Positions 20,004 through 31,584 of a DNA stretch of 34,990 bases are shown one piece after another (the first letter of the stretch is position 1; each line of letters opens with the position of its first letter). The notes below the pieces were generated by a model that was not told the DNA's origin, searched no databases, and saw only the letters and a list, made by a program, of their open reading frames with translations. The stretch is from assembly GCA_031835245.1 (NCBI GenBank), contig JAVKOQ010000465.1, positions 1 to 34,990 on the forward strand. The letters run 5' to 3'. The position numbers were made by a program, and so were the translations under genes. The stretch comes from Balamuthia mandrillaris (lineage: Eukaryota > Discosea > Longamoebia > Balamuthiidae).

Positions 20004-21169
20004 TTATAGCCCTTTTGATCTTCTTTCTTTCAAAATTTCAGCATTGAGCAGCTGTTCCGCTTCGTACTTGGCTATCATGAACGCCTTGTATTCAGCAATC
20101 TCCTCGGGGGTGGACGGTGGGCCTTTCGTCCATTTGGGGATTTCTATCTTCTTTGCGACATAGTGTCCACCGCTGCTGCTACCGGCAGCAGCCGTAGAGG
20201 CAGCCACAGGTGCAGCAGTTTTGGGTGGCGTGGTTGTGGAGGATGCGGGTGGTGCAGGCCTGGAGGATGAAGCCCCTGTTGCCGTTGCCGTTGACGCTGT
20301 TGCAGTGGTTATCGGAGGAGTGAGATTAAACATAGGAGCAGGTTTGGTGCTCTTCTCTCCCAGGCTGTAGGCTCGATTGTAATCACCGGTGTGTTTTTCA
20401 ATGGTGTAGTCGTCATAGGATACTTTGCTGTTGTACTCCTCGTGTTCTGGACGAGAGGGAGAGATGCCTGTGTACTCCTTGCCGTCCCTTCCTCGCGTTT
20501 TGTTGTGTTGATTATATTTTGTTCCAATAGAGAGTTTCTCCAGCCCGGGCATATCTATTGGTGCACAAGAGGAGACTCGATTAGCTAATCAGACACACCA
20601 TTACTCCCCACCTTTCGTCCTTTTTGTCTCCAGCAAGGTCAATAACAAACCTTCAGGAACGGCAATTGCATCCACCAAGCTTTCCAATTGTTGTGCCCCA
20701 AGCAGAGAACCTTCACCAAGCTCCACAGCTGCCATCTTGAAAGCTGCATCGTCCAGTTTATACGTAGACATATCAATGTACACTAAGGCCTCCGCCACCG
20801 TTTGGGCCTAGAGCGTTGCGCGAGCATCACATTTGAGACAATGGGGTGAAGGAGGGAAGGAAGAGAGGCGGGTGTACTTTTGACAAAGTATTGAAAATGA
20901 GGGAGGATTTTGCATCCTCCGAGTCTTGAACTCTCTCTGTTGGAGGGTCGATTTCCAACAGTGCACAAATGCGCTGGATAACTTCCTGACAGGCAGCCAG
21001 AGGTTCTCCGACTTTCTCCAGCATAATGTTGATGATCTTAATCGTCGAGGATTTCCGCCCCCGCCAAAAAAAAGTCAGGGTCACAGACTAAAAACAACAA
21101 AAAAAAAAAAAAAAAGGAGGAGGGACCCACCCTGTTATACTTGTCCTGTATTTGTTGATTTGTCTCCAT
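20004..21169 (-). CDS. 318-residue protein of unknown family, helical N-half, Ala/Thr-rich linker
   Basis: Four exons (21169-21131, 21087-20878, 20807-20651, 20554-20004) join in phase to 957 nt. Exon 1 is only 39 nt (METNQQIQDKYNR). The start is the first ATG, and the intron-1 acceptor lies in a T/A-rich stretch, so the first 25 residues are the least certain. The N-half looks helical (KSSTIKIINIMLEKVGEPLA, ACQEVIQRICALLEIDPP, GAQQLESLVDAIAVPE). A polar middle is Tyr/Asp/Lys-rich (YNSKVSYDDYTIEKHTGDYN), followed by an Ala/Thr/Pro/Ser low-complexity linker. The C-terminus is a charged helix (STPEEIAEYKAFMIAKYEAE). No catalytic motif, signal peptide or membrane segment is seen and I do not recognise a family. 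An adaptor or scaffold role would fit but is a guess. Confidence 0.75.
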
Positions 21170-21693
21170 GGTTGCCCTCCCAAAGCAAAAGAGCGTAACC
21201 CCTCTTTCTTTCTTGCGGCTTTCTTCCTTTCCCCAAAATTAAACCACAATGCTTATAAGGTCGACCCGACAGGACAACCAAGAATGGCCGAACGGGACAA
21301 CCGGTATATACCGTATTTCTGATTGCTACACTTCTGTAAGCCCGCAGGAGTAGACAAAACCAAGATTACACGTCACGCTTTTCCCCTTTGCCTCTGTGGG
21401 AAAAATACATGACTCCTCAATGTTTATGTCTACCTTGCGGGGCTACACTACACTTCTACTACTTTTTTTGTTGTCCTTAGATCGTATGATCTTTGCCGCC
21501 TTGGTCTTTTATCTGTGAGCCCGCAGGAGTAGACAAAACCAAGCATCAGCATCCATTCCATTGACCCCACCACTTTGCCTTCACAGACGTGGGAGAAGGA
21601 AGGGTTGTTTTGGCGAGAAACATGCTCATTGGCCCAAAAGACTAATTCGTTGTTTCTTTTTTCCAGCTGTGCATAGCACTATGCAAAGAACAC
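21170..21693. other. Intergenic region with a 31-bp direct repeat and palindromic TATATA
   Basis: No gene is seen. It contains two copies of a 31-bp repeat (21334-21364 and 21513-21543, one mismatch) with the core GCCCGCAGGAGTAGACAAAA. It also contains the 12-bp palindrome CGGTATATACCG (21302-21313), about 135 bp upstream of the 318-residue gene, whose TATATA could be a TATA element. Confidence 0.55.
21334..21543. repeat. Pair of 31-bp direct repeats 179 bp apart
   Basis: Copies at 21334-21364 and 21513-21543 differ at one base (CTGTAAG against CTGTGAG) and share GCCCGCAGGAGTAGACAAAA. They lie upstream of the 318-residue gene and downstream of the DEP-USP gene. Confidence 0.9.
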
Positions 21694-23797
21694 TTACATA
21701 CTTTGGGTGAATTTCTTCGTGTTGGTAGCATCAAGCGCCCCATCCGATGAAGCGCGGTCGGTGGTTTTGGTTGATCGCCTTTTGGTTGCACCGTCAGACG
21801 ACCTTAGCCTGTTGGCAATCGCACCTCCTTTTTGGTTTGAGGAAACCCGAACTATAACAGCGCACTTTGCATTTTTTTTGACGTAGCTAACTGTGCTTCT
21901 CCAATTGCTGCGGACCAAAAACCAGTTACAAAGCAGCTTAACACGAAAACAAACGAACAATACTTACTCAGTAGCTTTGTTAACGGCCCCGTGGTCCCCT
22001 TCTCCGTGATGTCCTAATACCAAGGTGTCTACTAAGAAGCGCTTCGAAAGCTGCACGAGCTGCTTGCGATGGTCCCGTGATCTTGGTGCCAATATGGTAT
22101 GTTCTATCTGTTGGTACGAGTCAGACTTTACAGCTCAACAAAAGCGAGTACCAACACCCACATCAGGTGCAACGTACCCCAGCGGAAGATAACCGCTTAT
22201 GTAGTGGTTTAACAATTTTCCTTGCGGTCTTCCACAAGAGAAATTCAAAGTTAACTCTCTCTGGCGTGCGTTCTGAATGTAGAGCCAACACGTCAGGCAA
22301 AGGCTTTTCCCTTACTGTACATGATGACCATAAAATGTTATAAGTTTCCTACACAACTTTAACATTGGAAAATAAAAACGTAAACTAACCACAAACTAAG
22401 AAGACATGGTCTTTCTCCGGGCAGACATTGTCCATCAGCCAATCGAAGGCCTCCAATGCAGCAAGAGAGCCGTCTAGGCCTATCATCCAACGGAGACCGT
22501 CAGAACTGACGTTGCCTTGATGTAGTACATTCACATATACCAGTTTTGCCTTCTGTGCATTCGTGGGATGTTTAGCCCTGCCAATCGTCATGCATCATTA
22601 GGTCAGCAACATACAGATGAAACGACCAACAACGTAGTAGTAGCAGTACCAGATGATATCTTCTGGCTTCTTGCCAGCCTCCTCTTCTGCGAGCAAGTAC
22701 TGATGGATTAAAAGTCACAAGTGAGTAAACCCACAAATGAAAGTTCTTGCGAGAATGCGGGGATGGGGTGGGCTAGAGGGCCGTGAAAACTCCCATGGTG
22801 CTTGTATGGTAGTTTGGGAAATAAAACAGGGAACCCCATGGGGCTTGTATGGTAGTTTGGGAAGTAAAACAGAAAAACGACATGTCACTTACCTGTCGTT
22901 CTTCCCAGGCTTCATCATTAAATATAGTGTGCACGATGTCGCGCACACCCCCTTTCTTTGCTTCGGCACTGGTTGTAGTAGTCTTTAGCTTGTGTGTTAA
23001 CTTGTGAAGCCCTGATGTCTGTGTATACGATATGTGAGAGAAAGAGGGAGAGAGAGAGAGAGAGAGAGAAACGGAGAGAAGAAGAGAAGAGAGGAAGAGG
23101 AGAAGGAGAAGCAAAAAAAAAAACGAAACAAATAAAAGGGTCGAACCAAGGATCTCTTTCGTTTTTCTTCTTCTTCTTTGGAAAACCGAAACAGGTGTGC
23201 CGAGTCGTTGAAGTGGTCCTTGTGGGAGGAAACACTTTCGATGATGCCCTCTCTGAGCAATCTTCCACCCAATACGGTAGCCTCTTCTCTGCTATTTTCT
23301 AGTTTGCTGTCCAACAACCAATTGACCAGTTCCTTCCCTATCGAGCAGTAACAACAACAACAACAACGCAAGGTCACCAAGAGAGCTCAAAAGGATTTGG
23401 CTTAGCAGGAAGGGAGTCAGGTACCATGAAAGCAGTTTGTGTGGGTCTTAAGGTGGTGCTTTCTCTCTCCGGTCTGCAGTCCAGTGGTGGGGTCACGCAA
23501 CGCCTCCAGCAGGCTGCTGTACCAAGCCTCAGCTGCTTCGGGCGGGGGCTCGCTCTCTTTGGGCGGTTCTGCCCCTTTTTGTGAGGCAGGGAGGCTGTTG
23601 GCCGTGGCAGCCGTCACCGCTGCTATAACCCTAATGGGAGTGGAGGAGGAGCGCCTTCTCGTGGTGGTGGCCTTTTCAGAGTTGGAGAGGGAGGGTGAGG
23701 AGGAGTTGGAGGTACGGATGGTTTGGGACTTTGAGAGGGGGTTGGTGGGGCTGGGGGAGTTGGGGGAGCTGCGGGAGTTGTTGGGGGAGGCCTGCAT
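21694..23797 (-). CDS. DEP domain - universal stress protein (USP) domain fusion
   Basis: Seven exons (23797-23425, 23337-23147, 23018-22893, 22699-22650, 22577-22390, 22133-21968, 21907-21694) give 1308 nt, 435 residues, in phase throughout. The N-terminus is Ser/Asn/Pro-rich and disordered. The DEP domain spans about 98-180 (LLEALRDPTTGLQTGERKHH, CFHGKELVNWLLDSK, GGRLLREGIIESV, FNDSAHLFRF). The USP domain spans about 245-375 (RWMIGLDGSLAALEAFDWLM, LVCAVK, FLVDTLVLGHHGEGDHGAVN, NAKCAVIVRV). The canonical USP nucleotide loop G-x2-G-x9-G-S/T is only partly kept. A basic Ser/Thr tail ends KKFTQSM. DEP domains bind membranes or GPCR/small-GTPase partners, so a membrane-tethered stress sensor is plausible (inference). 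The exon 2 donor (GTTCGA) is weak, and AAAGTATGTAAG at the stop could be another donor. Confidence 0.82.
22792..22874. repeat. 43-bp tandem duplication in an intron of the DEP-USP gene
   Basis: Two adjacent units (from 22792 and from 22835) share CTTGTATGGTAGTTTGGGAA and differ at a few bases. They lie inside the intron 22700-22892. Confidence 0.85.
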
Positions 23798-24193
23798 GTT
23801 GTTGAAGCAAACGCAAGAAGAGGGAGCCACCTTTTTCTTCTCTTCTTCCTAAACTTGGTGTCTTCTTCCCAAGTTTCTCTCTCTCTGCTCTGTTGCGTGG
23901 GGCCGGGGGGGTTACCTTACGAAACGCCAGAGGGGTAACCGGAGGATTTATGGAGGGCAGCATTTGAGCAGCAAGTGAGACCAACCTGAAGAAAAACATT
24001 GCTCGTTCCTATCCTCCTCCCCCCTTGTGTGTTTTCGTGCACGCCAAGGCACACACTCGGCGCGTGCTTGTGTGTGTCTGTGTGGCCAAAGACGTAGCAC
24101 CCAGCAGCAGCAGCAGTCGGAGTAGCAGCAGTAACACCCTTTGTGAAGCGAGCTTAACCCACCACCCAGCAACAAATACAAGAAGGCACAACG
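23798..24193. promoter_or_regulatory. Divergent (bidirectional) promoter region of the DEP-USP and exportin-6 genes
   Basis: 396 bp separate the two start codons. Frames on either strand here show no family. There is a C-run (CCCCGGCC on the minus strand), GTGTGT/AGCAGC tracts and no clear TATA box. A shared promoter is inferred from the head-to-head layout. Confidence 0.5.
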
Positions 24194-27100
24194 ATGGAGA
24201 ACGCAGAGGAGCTTCAACGCGCCCTTCACCGCTTTTTCACCGCGCAAGATGCCACCTCCAAGGGTCAAATAGGTTGATAACTCTGAGGACCTCCGCCCAC
24301 TCCCTTTTCCTTGTGTTGACCTCTTCTATGAAATTCTCTCTCCTCCACAGAGCAACTCTTGAGCAATACCAAAGAGCAACCAGAGGCTTGGGCGCAGGCA
24401 CGCTCGCTGCTCACCCACTCAACTGACCAATATGTGCAATGGTTTGCCGTTTCTATGATGGACGTTCTATTGCAGCACCGCTGGCAAACGCTTTCCAACG
24501 AGGAGCAGATTGAAGTGAGAAAGTTTCTACTGGAATACCTTCACGCCAAGTACAAGGTTATTCCCTTCCTCACCCTGCACACCCTTCCCATTCGCTATGA
24601 ATGTTCACTGTGCTTGTTGTTTCTCTTTCTCTGCTGTGACACTTAGGAGCTTCCTTCGTTCGTGGGCAAGAAGATGGCCAAGGTTTATCTGGGCATTGGA
24701 CTTAAAGACTGGCCTCAGCGATATCCAGAGTTTCTTGACCACATTTTCTTGCTGGTGAAAAGTCAGGAGAGCCGTCAGCTTGGTGTGGAGCTCTTGGCCT
24801 TACTTGCTGAGGAGTTTACACGTGGAGACTCCCATCTACTTGCCTCCAGAAAACTGGAGTTGAAAACTCATGTTTTAGAAGCGGCGCCTGGCATTTTAGG
24901 TTCTTTTCATTTCACTCTCTCTTTGGTTTGCATTCACTAACTCACCTCTTCCTTTTGCTCACTCCATTACACCCCATTCCATCGACCATTTGCCTTGGTT
25001 TAGAGCTCCTTGGCCAATTACTGCAAGGCCTTTTCGAGCACAACGTACGCGTTACTTCTATTTCAGATAGCCAGGGCTTTCAGGCCCTTGCCTCCCCTGT
25101 GAAACGGTATCTCCGAACTGATTTTTATGAAGGCACTTTTGATGAAGAATCCATTCGGCTAGCCCGTACATCGTTGGGTACTCTCTTAGCTTCTCTCATC
25201 CGCTCGCTCTCGCTCACCCTTACTCTAACTCGTTCACTTGTGTACACAGAGGCACTGATGCGATACTTTGCATGGATTCCGTTAAATGGAAGTTTTGTAG
25301 TACCAAGCCTCCTGCAAGCCATCTTTCAGTACATTCACTTGCACAACGCCACAACCAGCGTTTCCGCCTTTGACTGCATTAATGAGATTCTTGAAAAAAA
25401 CTATGTACCAAAGGAGACGCAAGAGTGGCTTACCCAAGTCTTCACCCATGTTTTTTCACTCCTACGGTCGCTCACGGCAAAAGAAGGCGGTCTAGAAGGA
25501 TTGGATGACCTGTACGTTTACTATTTACTCATCGTTTGTGCTTTCATTCTCACCTTTGGCTCCTTTTGTTGAGCAGATTCATTGAAAAATGCACCCGATT
25601 TACCTCTTTGTTCGTAAGCAATCATTTACAACGCGTTGAGGCTGACCCTAGCTTTCCTGTAAACGAATTCTTGGCTCTTCTCTTTAAATATACGTTCCTT
25701 CAAACCTCGTTACAATTGTTCCTGCAATGTGTAGATGTTTGGCTATCGGTCCTTGATGGTCTGCGGGAACAAGCATTACTGCCCTCTTCTTCTTCCGGCC
25801 TTTCCTCTGAGCGGTATTTCCACTTATTGCGCTCCCTTTTTTTGAAGCAACCTTGTAATTTCATCTCTAATACAGGTATAGGGATGCTATCGTCTCACTC
25901 TATGGAGAAATGATGAAGAATACTTTGTTCGTCACCAATGCATCGCAGCTTCAATTGCTAGACGCCACGGAAAAAGTGGATGACGTAAGCATTTCCTGGT
26001 CGTGCTTTTGCACTCACGATTTGTATTTTCGTGCGGTTGGCCTAATAATTGCTTTTCTTAGCAACACACCGAACTGGATTTATTTGTGGAGAAATGCATG
26101 GAAGTCGTAGTGAAGTGCGCAGAGTGTTATCCGAATCCCAACCTTCAGCAACTATGTAGCGCGTTTATGGAAAACTCCCAAAGGATATGCCAGGCAACTG
26201 AAGTGCTTTCACAGGGTGCGTGCAAAAAATAACTTCTATTCTTAATAATTGACACTCTTTTTGTACGTATGTCAATACCAGTGGAGCGCAACCAAGAAGC
26301 CAGAGACTATATTGATAACATCTTGAAAGACCAAAGAAGTTTGCTCATTGCCTTGGGTGGTATCCAGACATACTTTCTTAACAACTTTGAAAACACATTT
26401 ACAGCCTGTAATGTTTTATTGCACGCAACGTTGGATGTAGGAGATTTTTTAGTAAAACATCACTTGTATCCATTAGGCCCTCACGTTTCTGCTCTGTACG
26501 TTATTTCTTGAACGCAACACCTGTTATGATGTTTTTAACCACGGCTTCCTGTACTTAGGCAAGCACAGCTTTTTGGCACTCTTCGATCATATACGCATTG
26601 GTTTGTGCACTATTTATTAAGCCTACAGCCGTCCTCCCTCCCCTCCTCTCCCATTGTAAGCCGTACTTCTTCAGGAGCACCTGTTGGAGGGGCGGAGGAC
26701 TCACCTCAACAAGTTCAATTCAGGCAAACAATAACTCGCTGCGTAGATGCTACTTGCCTGGTTATAGCCGAAGCGGTATTGCTCCTCGCTGTCACTAAAA
26801 TCATGTTGATTCTTGTTAACTTTGGTAAATTTATATTGTCGCTTTGGTGCAGAACGCCCCACCAGAGGTTCGCTTGGCTGCTGTTTACTGTCTAGATTCT
26901 GTGACTAGTACGTTACGGCCTAAAGGTTTGCTGGGCGTATCACGATTATCCTGGTTGATGGAGAATGTAGACCGCATTACTAGCACGGACACTAAAGAGC
27001 AAACTGTGCGTGTGTATGTTGCCATTTCGAATGCTCTTTTGTTACCTACTAGAGGCGTACCTGTTAATTCAAGTGAGCAGGTAGTGTCTTCGTCTTAATG

Positions 27101-27136
<36 letters not shown>

Positions 27137-28551
27137 CCTCTCTAGTGCATGTTTTTTTCATCTCGCAATTAGCTGAAGCTTCTCTAATCCTATTCTATCA
27201 TTGCCAGCACTGGGACGAGAGAAACAACAAATTTCAAGAATTTATAGCCAGCTTGACTCGTCCTTTTGTTGAACTGGCGCAAATGGAACCTTCACATTAT
27301 CCCGCAGAGAGTGTAGGCCAAGCAGAGTTGAAACTGAGGTATGCGTGCTCAACTTGCTATGGTAGGTGGTTCGCTCACATATTAAGATAAACAAGCGCTC
27401 TGGGAGGTATTGTAGCGGCTGTAAAAACCGAGGGCACCAAAACATCTAAAGATATAATATACAAGGCGCTGGAGCCAATTATTCCGGCCTGCTTAAGCAT
27501 GGTTAGGATGTGCTTAAACCAACCTCGTAAGTCTTTTCCCTTTGTTGTCATCACCATGATTGTTGTGCTGCCTTCAATATTGTTAACTCAAACATATAAG
27601 GTATCCTGAAAGCCGTGTTGGAGTTTTTTTTGGTTGTTTTTGATGTGCTCAAAACTTACCTTGGAGCAACATTTATCCAAGAGACCCTAGGGTAAGTTTT
27701 CTGAGTTGTGCCTTCTTAAAACAAATCTAACCTCTGTGCCTAGAACCTTCATGGAGTTGCTCGGTGGGGAAAGGATACAACTTATTCTACAATCTCAAGA
27801 CGAGTCTGGCATAACCGTTGTCTGCAAGTGCGTAAAAGTGTTCAGGAGAAAAGATGGTTATCACTGATATTTTACTCTTGAGCAGGCTGCTTGACTTCCT
27901 CACATATGTTGTGCGGGACCCATCTAACCTGTTTTCTTCTTTCTTGCCGGCTATTTATACTCTTGCCATGGAACAGATCAACCCCATTCTGGAAAAACAG
28001 GCAAGCCCCACCTTTATGCATTAGTTTTCATCCAGCTTCCTAACTTAATGCAAACCTGTGTAGCTTGTAACAGGAGAGGCAAACCAGGACGTAATGGTCT
28101 CCTTCTATCGACTGGTGAAGCACATGGTGTCTGGCCATTGGAATTATTTCTCTTCGTCTCGTCACTATCCTCACCTTATTGCTATCCTTCAATCTATCAT
28201 CTACTCTTTCCGTTCTACAGATATTATAGTTGTTGCAAAGAATCTCAAAGGTACAAATCTATAATCCTCTGTTTTCTCCTTTTGCCTTCCCATATTGCTG
28301 TGTTGCAAGCAACAAACACCGCCTCTCACTCTGTGCTGATGCTTTCTCGACCAGCACTAAAGCAGTTAAACGAAAGCCATGTCCAGCTCTACTCGCGCGA
28401 TGTGTTCAAGGAAAGCCTGCGGCTAGGTCTTCTCCAAGTTCTGTTGGAGGTGCTCCTCTCCAGATCGCATGCTCTCTTGCAAGATGATATCGTGCACAAC
28501 ATCCACGCTATGGTTGTGGTTCACCCACCGTCCTTCTTTGAAAACGTACTC

Positions 28552-28590
<39 letters not shown>

Positions 28591-28801
28591 TAACAAGTTC
28601 TCTGCTGGCGATACATTTTAGTTGTTGCCTACTATGCTGGCGAACAGCAATCAACTGCGAGAAGAACAGAAGCAGCATTTAATGCAGCTGTGGAGACCAT
28701 TGTTTGACCAGCGGCAGGTGGATCTTCCCACGTTTTCTCGCATATTGTCCTTGTTCGTGAGTGACTGGCTGTTCTGCGCATCAGCGGAGCAGCCATCGTG
28801 A
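24194..28801 (+). CDS. XPO6: Exportin-6 (importin-beta family nuclear export receptor for actin-profilin)
   Basis: Nineteen exons: 24194-24272, 24351-24556, 24647-24899, 25004-25177, 25250-25511, 25577-25813, 25876-25984, 26062-26215, 26282-26495, 26559-26775, 26853-27080, 27208-27338, 27396-27526, 27601-27691, 27744-27827, 27886-28000, 28064-28250, 28355-28545, 28622-28801. They sum to 3243 nt, 1080 residues, close to animal XPO6 (about 1125). An importin-beta N-terminal domain covers roughly 25-90, followed by the Xpo1-like region (ELPSFVGKKMAKVYLG, DWPQRYPEFLDHIF). The C-terminal half holds XPO6-like blocks (ALGGIVAAVKTEGTKTSKDI, ALKQLNESHVQLYSRDVF, RSHALLQDDIVHNIHAM, VDLPTFSRILSLFVSDW). 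HEAT-type helices occur throughout. It should carry actin-profilin out of the nucleus with RanGTP. One intron (28001-28063) has a GC donor. The intron at 27339-27395 has the weakest acceptor. Confidence 0.92.
27096..27134 (+). repeat. (CT)n microsatellite in an exportin-6 intron
   Basis: About 17 CT units in the intron 27081-27207, roughly 75 nt before the acceptor. A similar tract at 28556-28590 lies in the intron 28546-28621. Confidence 0.9.
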
Positions 28802-29275
28802 TGAGCCCTTTCGGCAAGCCGCCCTACACGCGTGGTGGGACATGTATTGACAACCGTGCTGCTGCTTCTTCCAGTGCAGAAACCAAGGGTTGGGCAAAAA
28901 TTGCCTTCCGGCCTTCCTCTCCAAATTAATTAATAAAGCGGAGGAAGGGGAGGAGGGCTAGACCCCCTCCCATTATACCACCACCACTCCCCCTTCAAAA
29001 TTCCTGCGAAGGAAAGTTGACCAGCGGCCGGCTGTCTCCTTTTTGCCTGCCCTTCCAGCCTTCTATGAAATAAATAGCACCCCACCTTTGTCTGCCGCCC
29101 GTTGGAAATAGTCAAGCACAAGGAAAAACAACAACAACAAGGCTCTCTTCGTCGTCTTTCTCGAGCTTTGCGTTGATCCTTGTCTGCGAGTTCTCGCTCT
29201 CCTGCCTTCATCTGTCCAGCCAAGGGAGCAGCACGTCAGTGAAAGAGGGCCGTCTTTGGGGAGGCAGGTGCCGCT
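28802..29275 (+). other. Intergenic region: exportin-6 3' flank and promoter of the next gene
   Basis: AATAAA at 28932-28937, within TTAATTAATTAATAAAGCGG, is a likely polyadenylation signal about 130 bp after the exportin-6 stop. A purine/pyrimidine-rich stretch (GGAGGAAGGGGAGGAGGGC) follows it. No gene is seen. Confidence 0.5.
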
Positions 29276-31546
29276 ATGTCTGGCACCACTACCTATAATA
29301 CTGTATGGGAGTTCAAGCTGCCATTCCTGTGGCTCTTCTCCGGTGTGCAGACCAGCCTAACTGCCTTGCAGTTAGAGGGTTGGACTGTGCAGTCTTCTCA
29401 CCAGCCCTCTGTGGACGTGCAGACCCTCGAAGTTACCATTCAAAACCCCGCTGGTTGGGTATGTTTCGCTCTTCTTCTTGTTCTTCTTCGTTCTTCGTTC
29501 TTCGCTCTTCTTCTTGTTCTTGTTCTTGTTCTTCTTGTTCTTCTTGTTCTTCTTCTTCTTCTTCTTCTTCTTCTTGTTCTTCTTCTTGTTCTTGTTCTTC
29601 TTCTTCTTCTTCTTCTTCTTCTTCTTCTTCTTCTTCTTCTGCTTCCCGCTTTCGTTCTTCTTTATTCTTATGTGGGTGTTTGTTCTTCTCGCGATGGAAT
29701 ACCTTGTGGAAATAGGTCTCCGAAGCTACAATAACGATCATAGAAGGCGGCACAAAGGCGGAGACCAGCCAAAACGAGGATAGGCAAGAAGAAGCGCAGG
29801 AGGAGGGCTGTGGACAAGGAGGCAGCCGTCACCGAAAGGCCTTTCTATCCGTACAATTGCGTACAAGAGACAATATGTACGACTATGGCTTTCTTAGAGC
29901 ACATGCTTACGCCCTCTACAGAGCCCTCCCCTGGAATGACAAAAAGTGTCCAGAGCTATGCCCCACCATACTGCTTCCTCCCAAGGTATTTATCAAGGGA
30001 CACCAAGCTTAATCCCTTTGTTTTTGAAACGTTAAGCATTGACTCCGCATCCTCTTTGTCATAAATGGCTAGTTTCAACTGGTGGTCACGCAAATGTTGA
30101 AGCCACCCACTCAACTGAAGTTCAAAGAGCGTGTTGTCGATGGCAAACAATACCACCATTGCGTTTCGATACTGAAAATGGTGGATTGGTTTGTGAAGCA
30201 CAAGGCACTGGCCTTGGAAGAAGGCATAGACCTATGTAAAGAAATGGAAGATATGGGTATCATATCACCGGTGCAAGGTGGGTCCTGCATTAGTGCAACC
30301 TTGCCGTGTGCCTCCTTGCCGCCTACAGCCAGTAGCAACAGAGCAAGCGGCGAGTGGGAATCACTGCTGAGATCCACCACCCAAAGCGGCAAAGCCAAGA
30401 GCAAGCGACATAGCCTAAAAATCTCCACCCATCATCCAGAGACCTGGTATCGATTCAATGTACAGTATTATCTGCTGATTCTGCATTTGCTTTCCCTATG
30501 CTTGTGCGTTCTGTTTGTTATCTGTGCTGCTCTTCTCTTGTTTGCTTAGCTCGACTAATTGTTGTGCTCCTATACGCGTTTGCAGGTATATATGAAACCT
30601 AATGATAAGCAAGCGAAGCTGCTGAGAGAAATAGAACAAAAGGAAGAGGAAGGAAAACTGGAATACAAAACCTTCGTGAAACGGTCACCCTCCATTCAAC
30701 GGCTTTTAAAGAATACAGGAGTACAGGCCATACGGAAGATCACACTGAGACATAGCAGTAGATTCTCCACATGGCGGCGATCCTCTCCTGACATTCTCAG
30801 CTATGGTTCAAAAGGAAGCGGCAACTCGGAAGGTGTTAGCAACAAATCAACTGCCAGAGCACTCTTCGGTGCGGGTTACCCATGCGAGCAGGAAATAACC
30901 GAATTCACATCTTCTTTACGCATGCCCAGAACCACAATCAATGGCGCCTCCTCAACCAAGCTGCACTCTCTTACCGGAGAGGGAAAGGAGGCGTCATCTG
31001 GCGACAGTAGCAGCGGTGGCAGAAGGGCCACAATTCCTGATCGTCAGGAGCTACCAAGGCCTACCTACCCCCCATCTGCTGGTGCCTCTCCCGTTGCTAC
31101 CAAAAAATATGGGTTTCTGCGACAGCGAGGCAGGTCTCAATCCGAGAGCGAGTTACCGAAACCCCAAGTTTCCTTCCACTTACCTGTTCCTGCAACTCTC
31201 TCTCCTGCCCCTATTCCAATGAATTCGGCTGTCATTCCACTCATTGATCTTCTTTTGCCTCAAAGGGGGCTGCCTCAAGCTGATCTCCTGGATGGGGGAG
31301 AGACTGAAGAAGAGGATCTCCTAGGGGATGAGGAAGAGGAAGAGGAGGAAGAGGAAGATTATGATGAGGAAAGTTCTTCAGGAACCGAAGAGGAAGAATA
31401 CTGCGATCAGGAACATCTCGACGAGGCAACAGAACATTCGGATGGCCTCTATGGTATAGCAGAGGAACGCGCTGAAATTACTTATCCCAGTTGGAACGAC
31501 CAAATTGATCCGGCAAGTGTTTGGCAAGGTGCGTTATTCTGTTTCT

Positions 31547-31584
<38 letters not shown>

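Noticed and set aside
19535-20009. Overlapping plus- and minus-strand frames of 60-144 codons
   Set aside because: No start context, introns or family motifs. They cover G-runs, CAG repeats and A-runs between two well-supported minus-strand genes.
23417-24268. Plus- and minus-strand frames around the divergent promoter, including a cysteine/leucine-rich one
   Set aside because: They are shadows of the DEP-USP first exon or of the promoter. The exportin-6 start at 24194 and the DEP-USP start at 23797 explain the region.
29433-29783. Glu-, Leu- or Ser-rich open frames across the TTC tract, on both strands
   Set aside because: They are translations of a trinucleotide repeat inside intron 1. 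The flanking exons join in phase without them.
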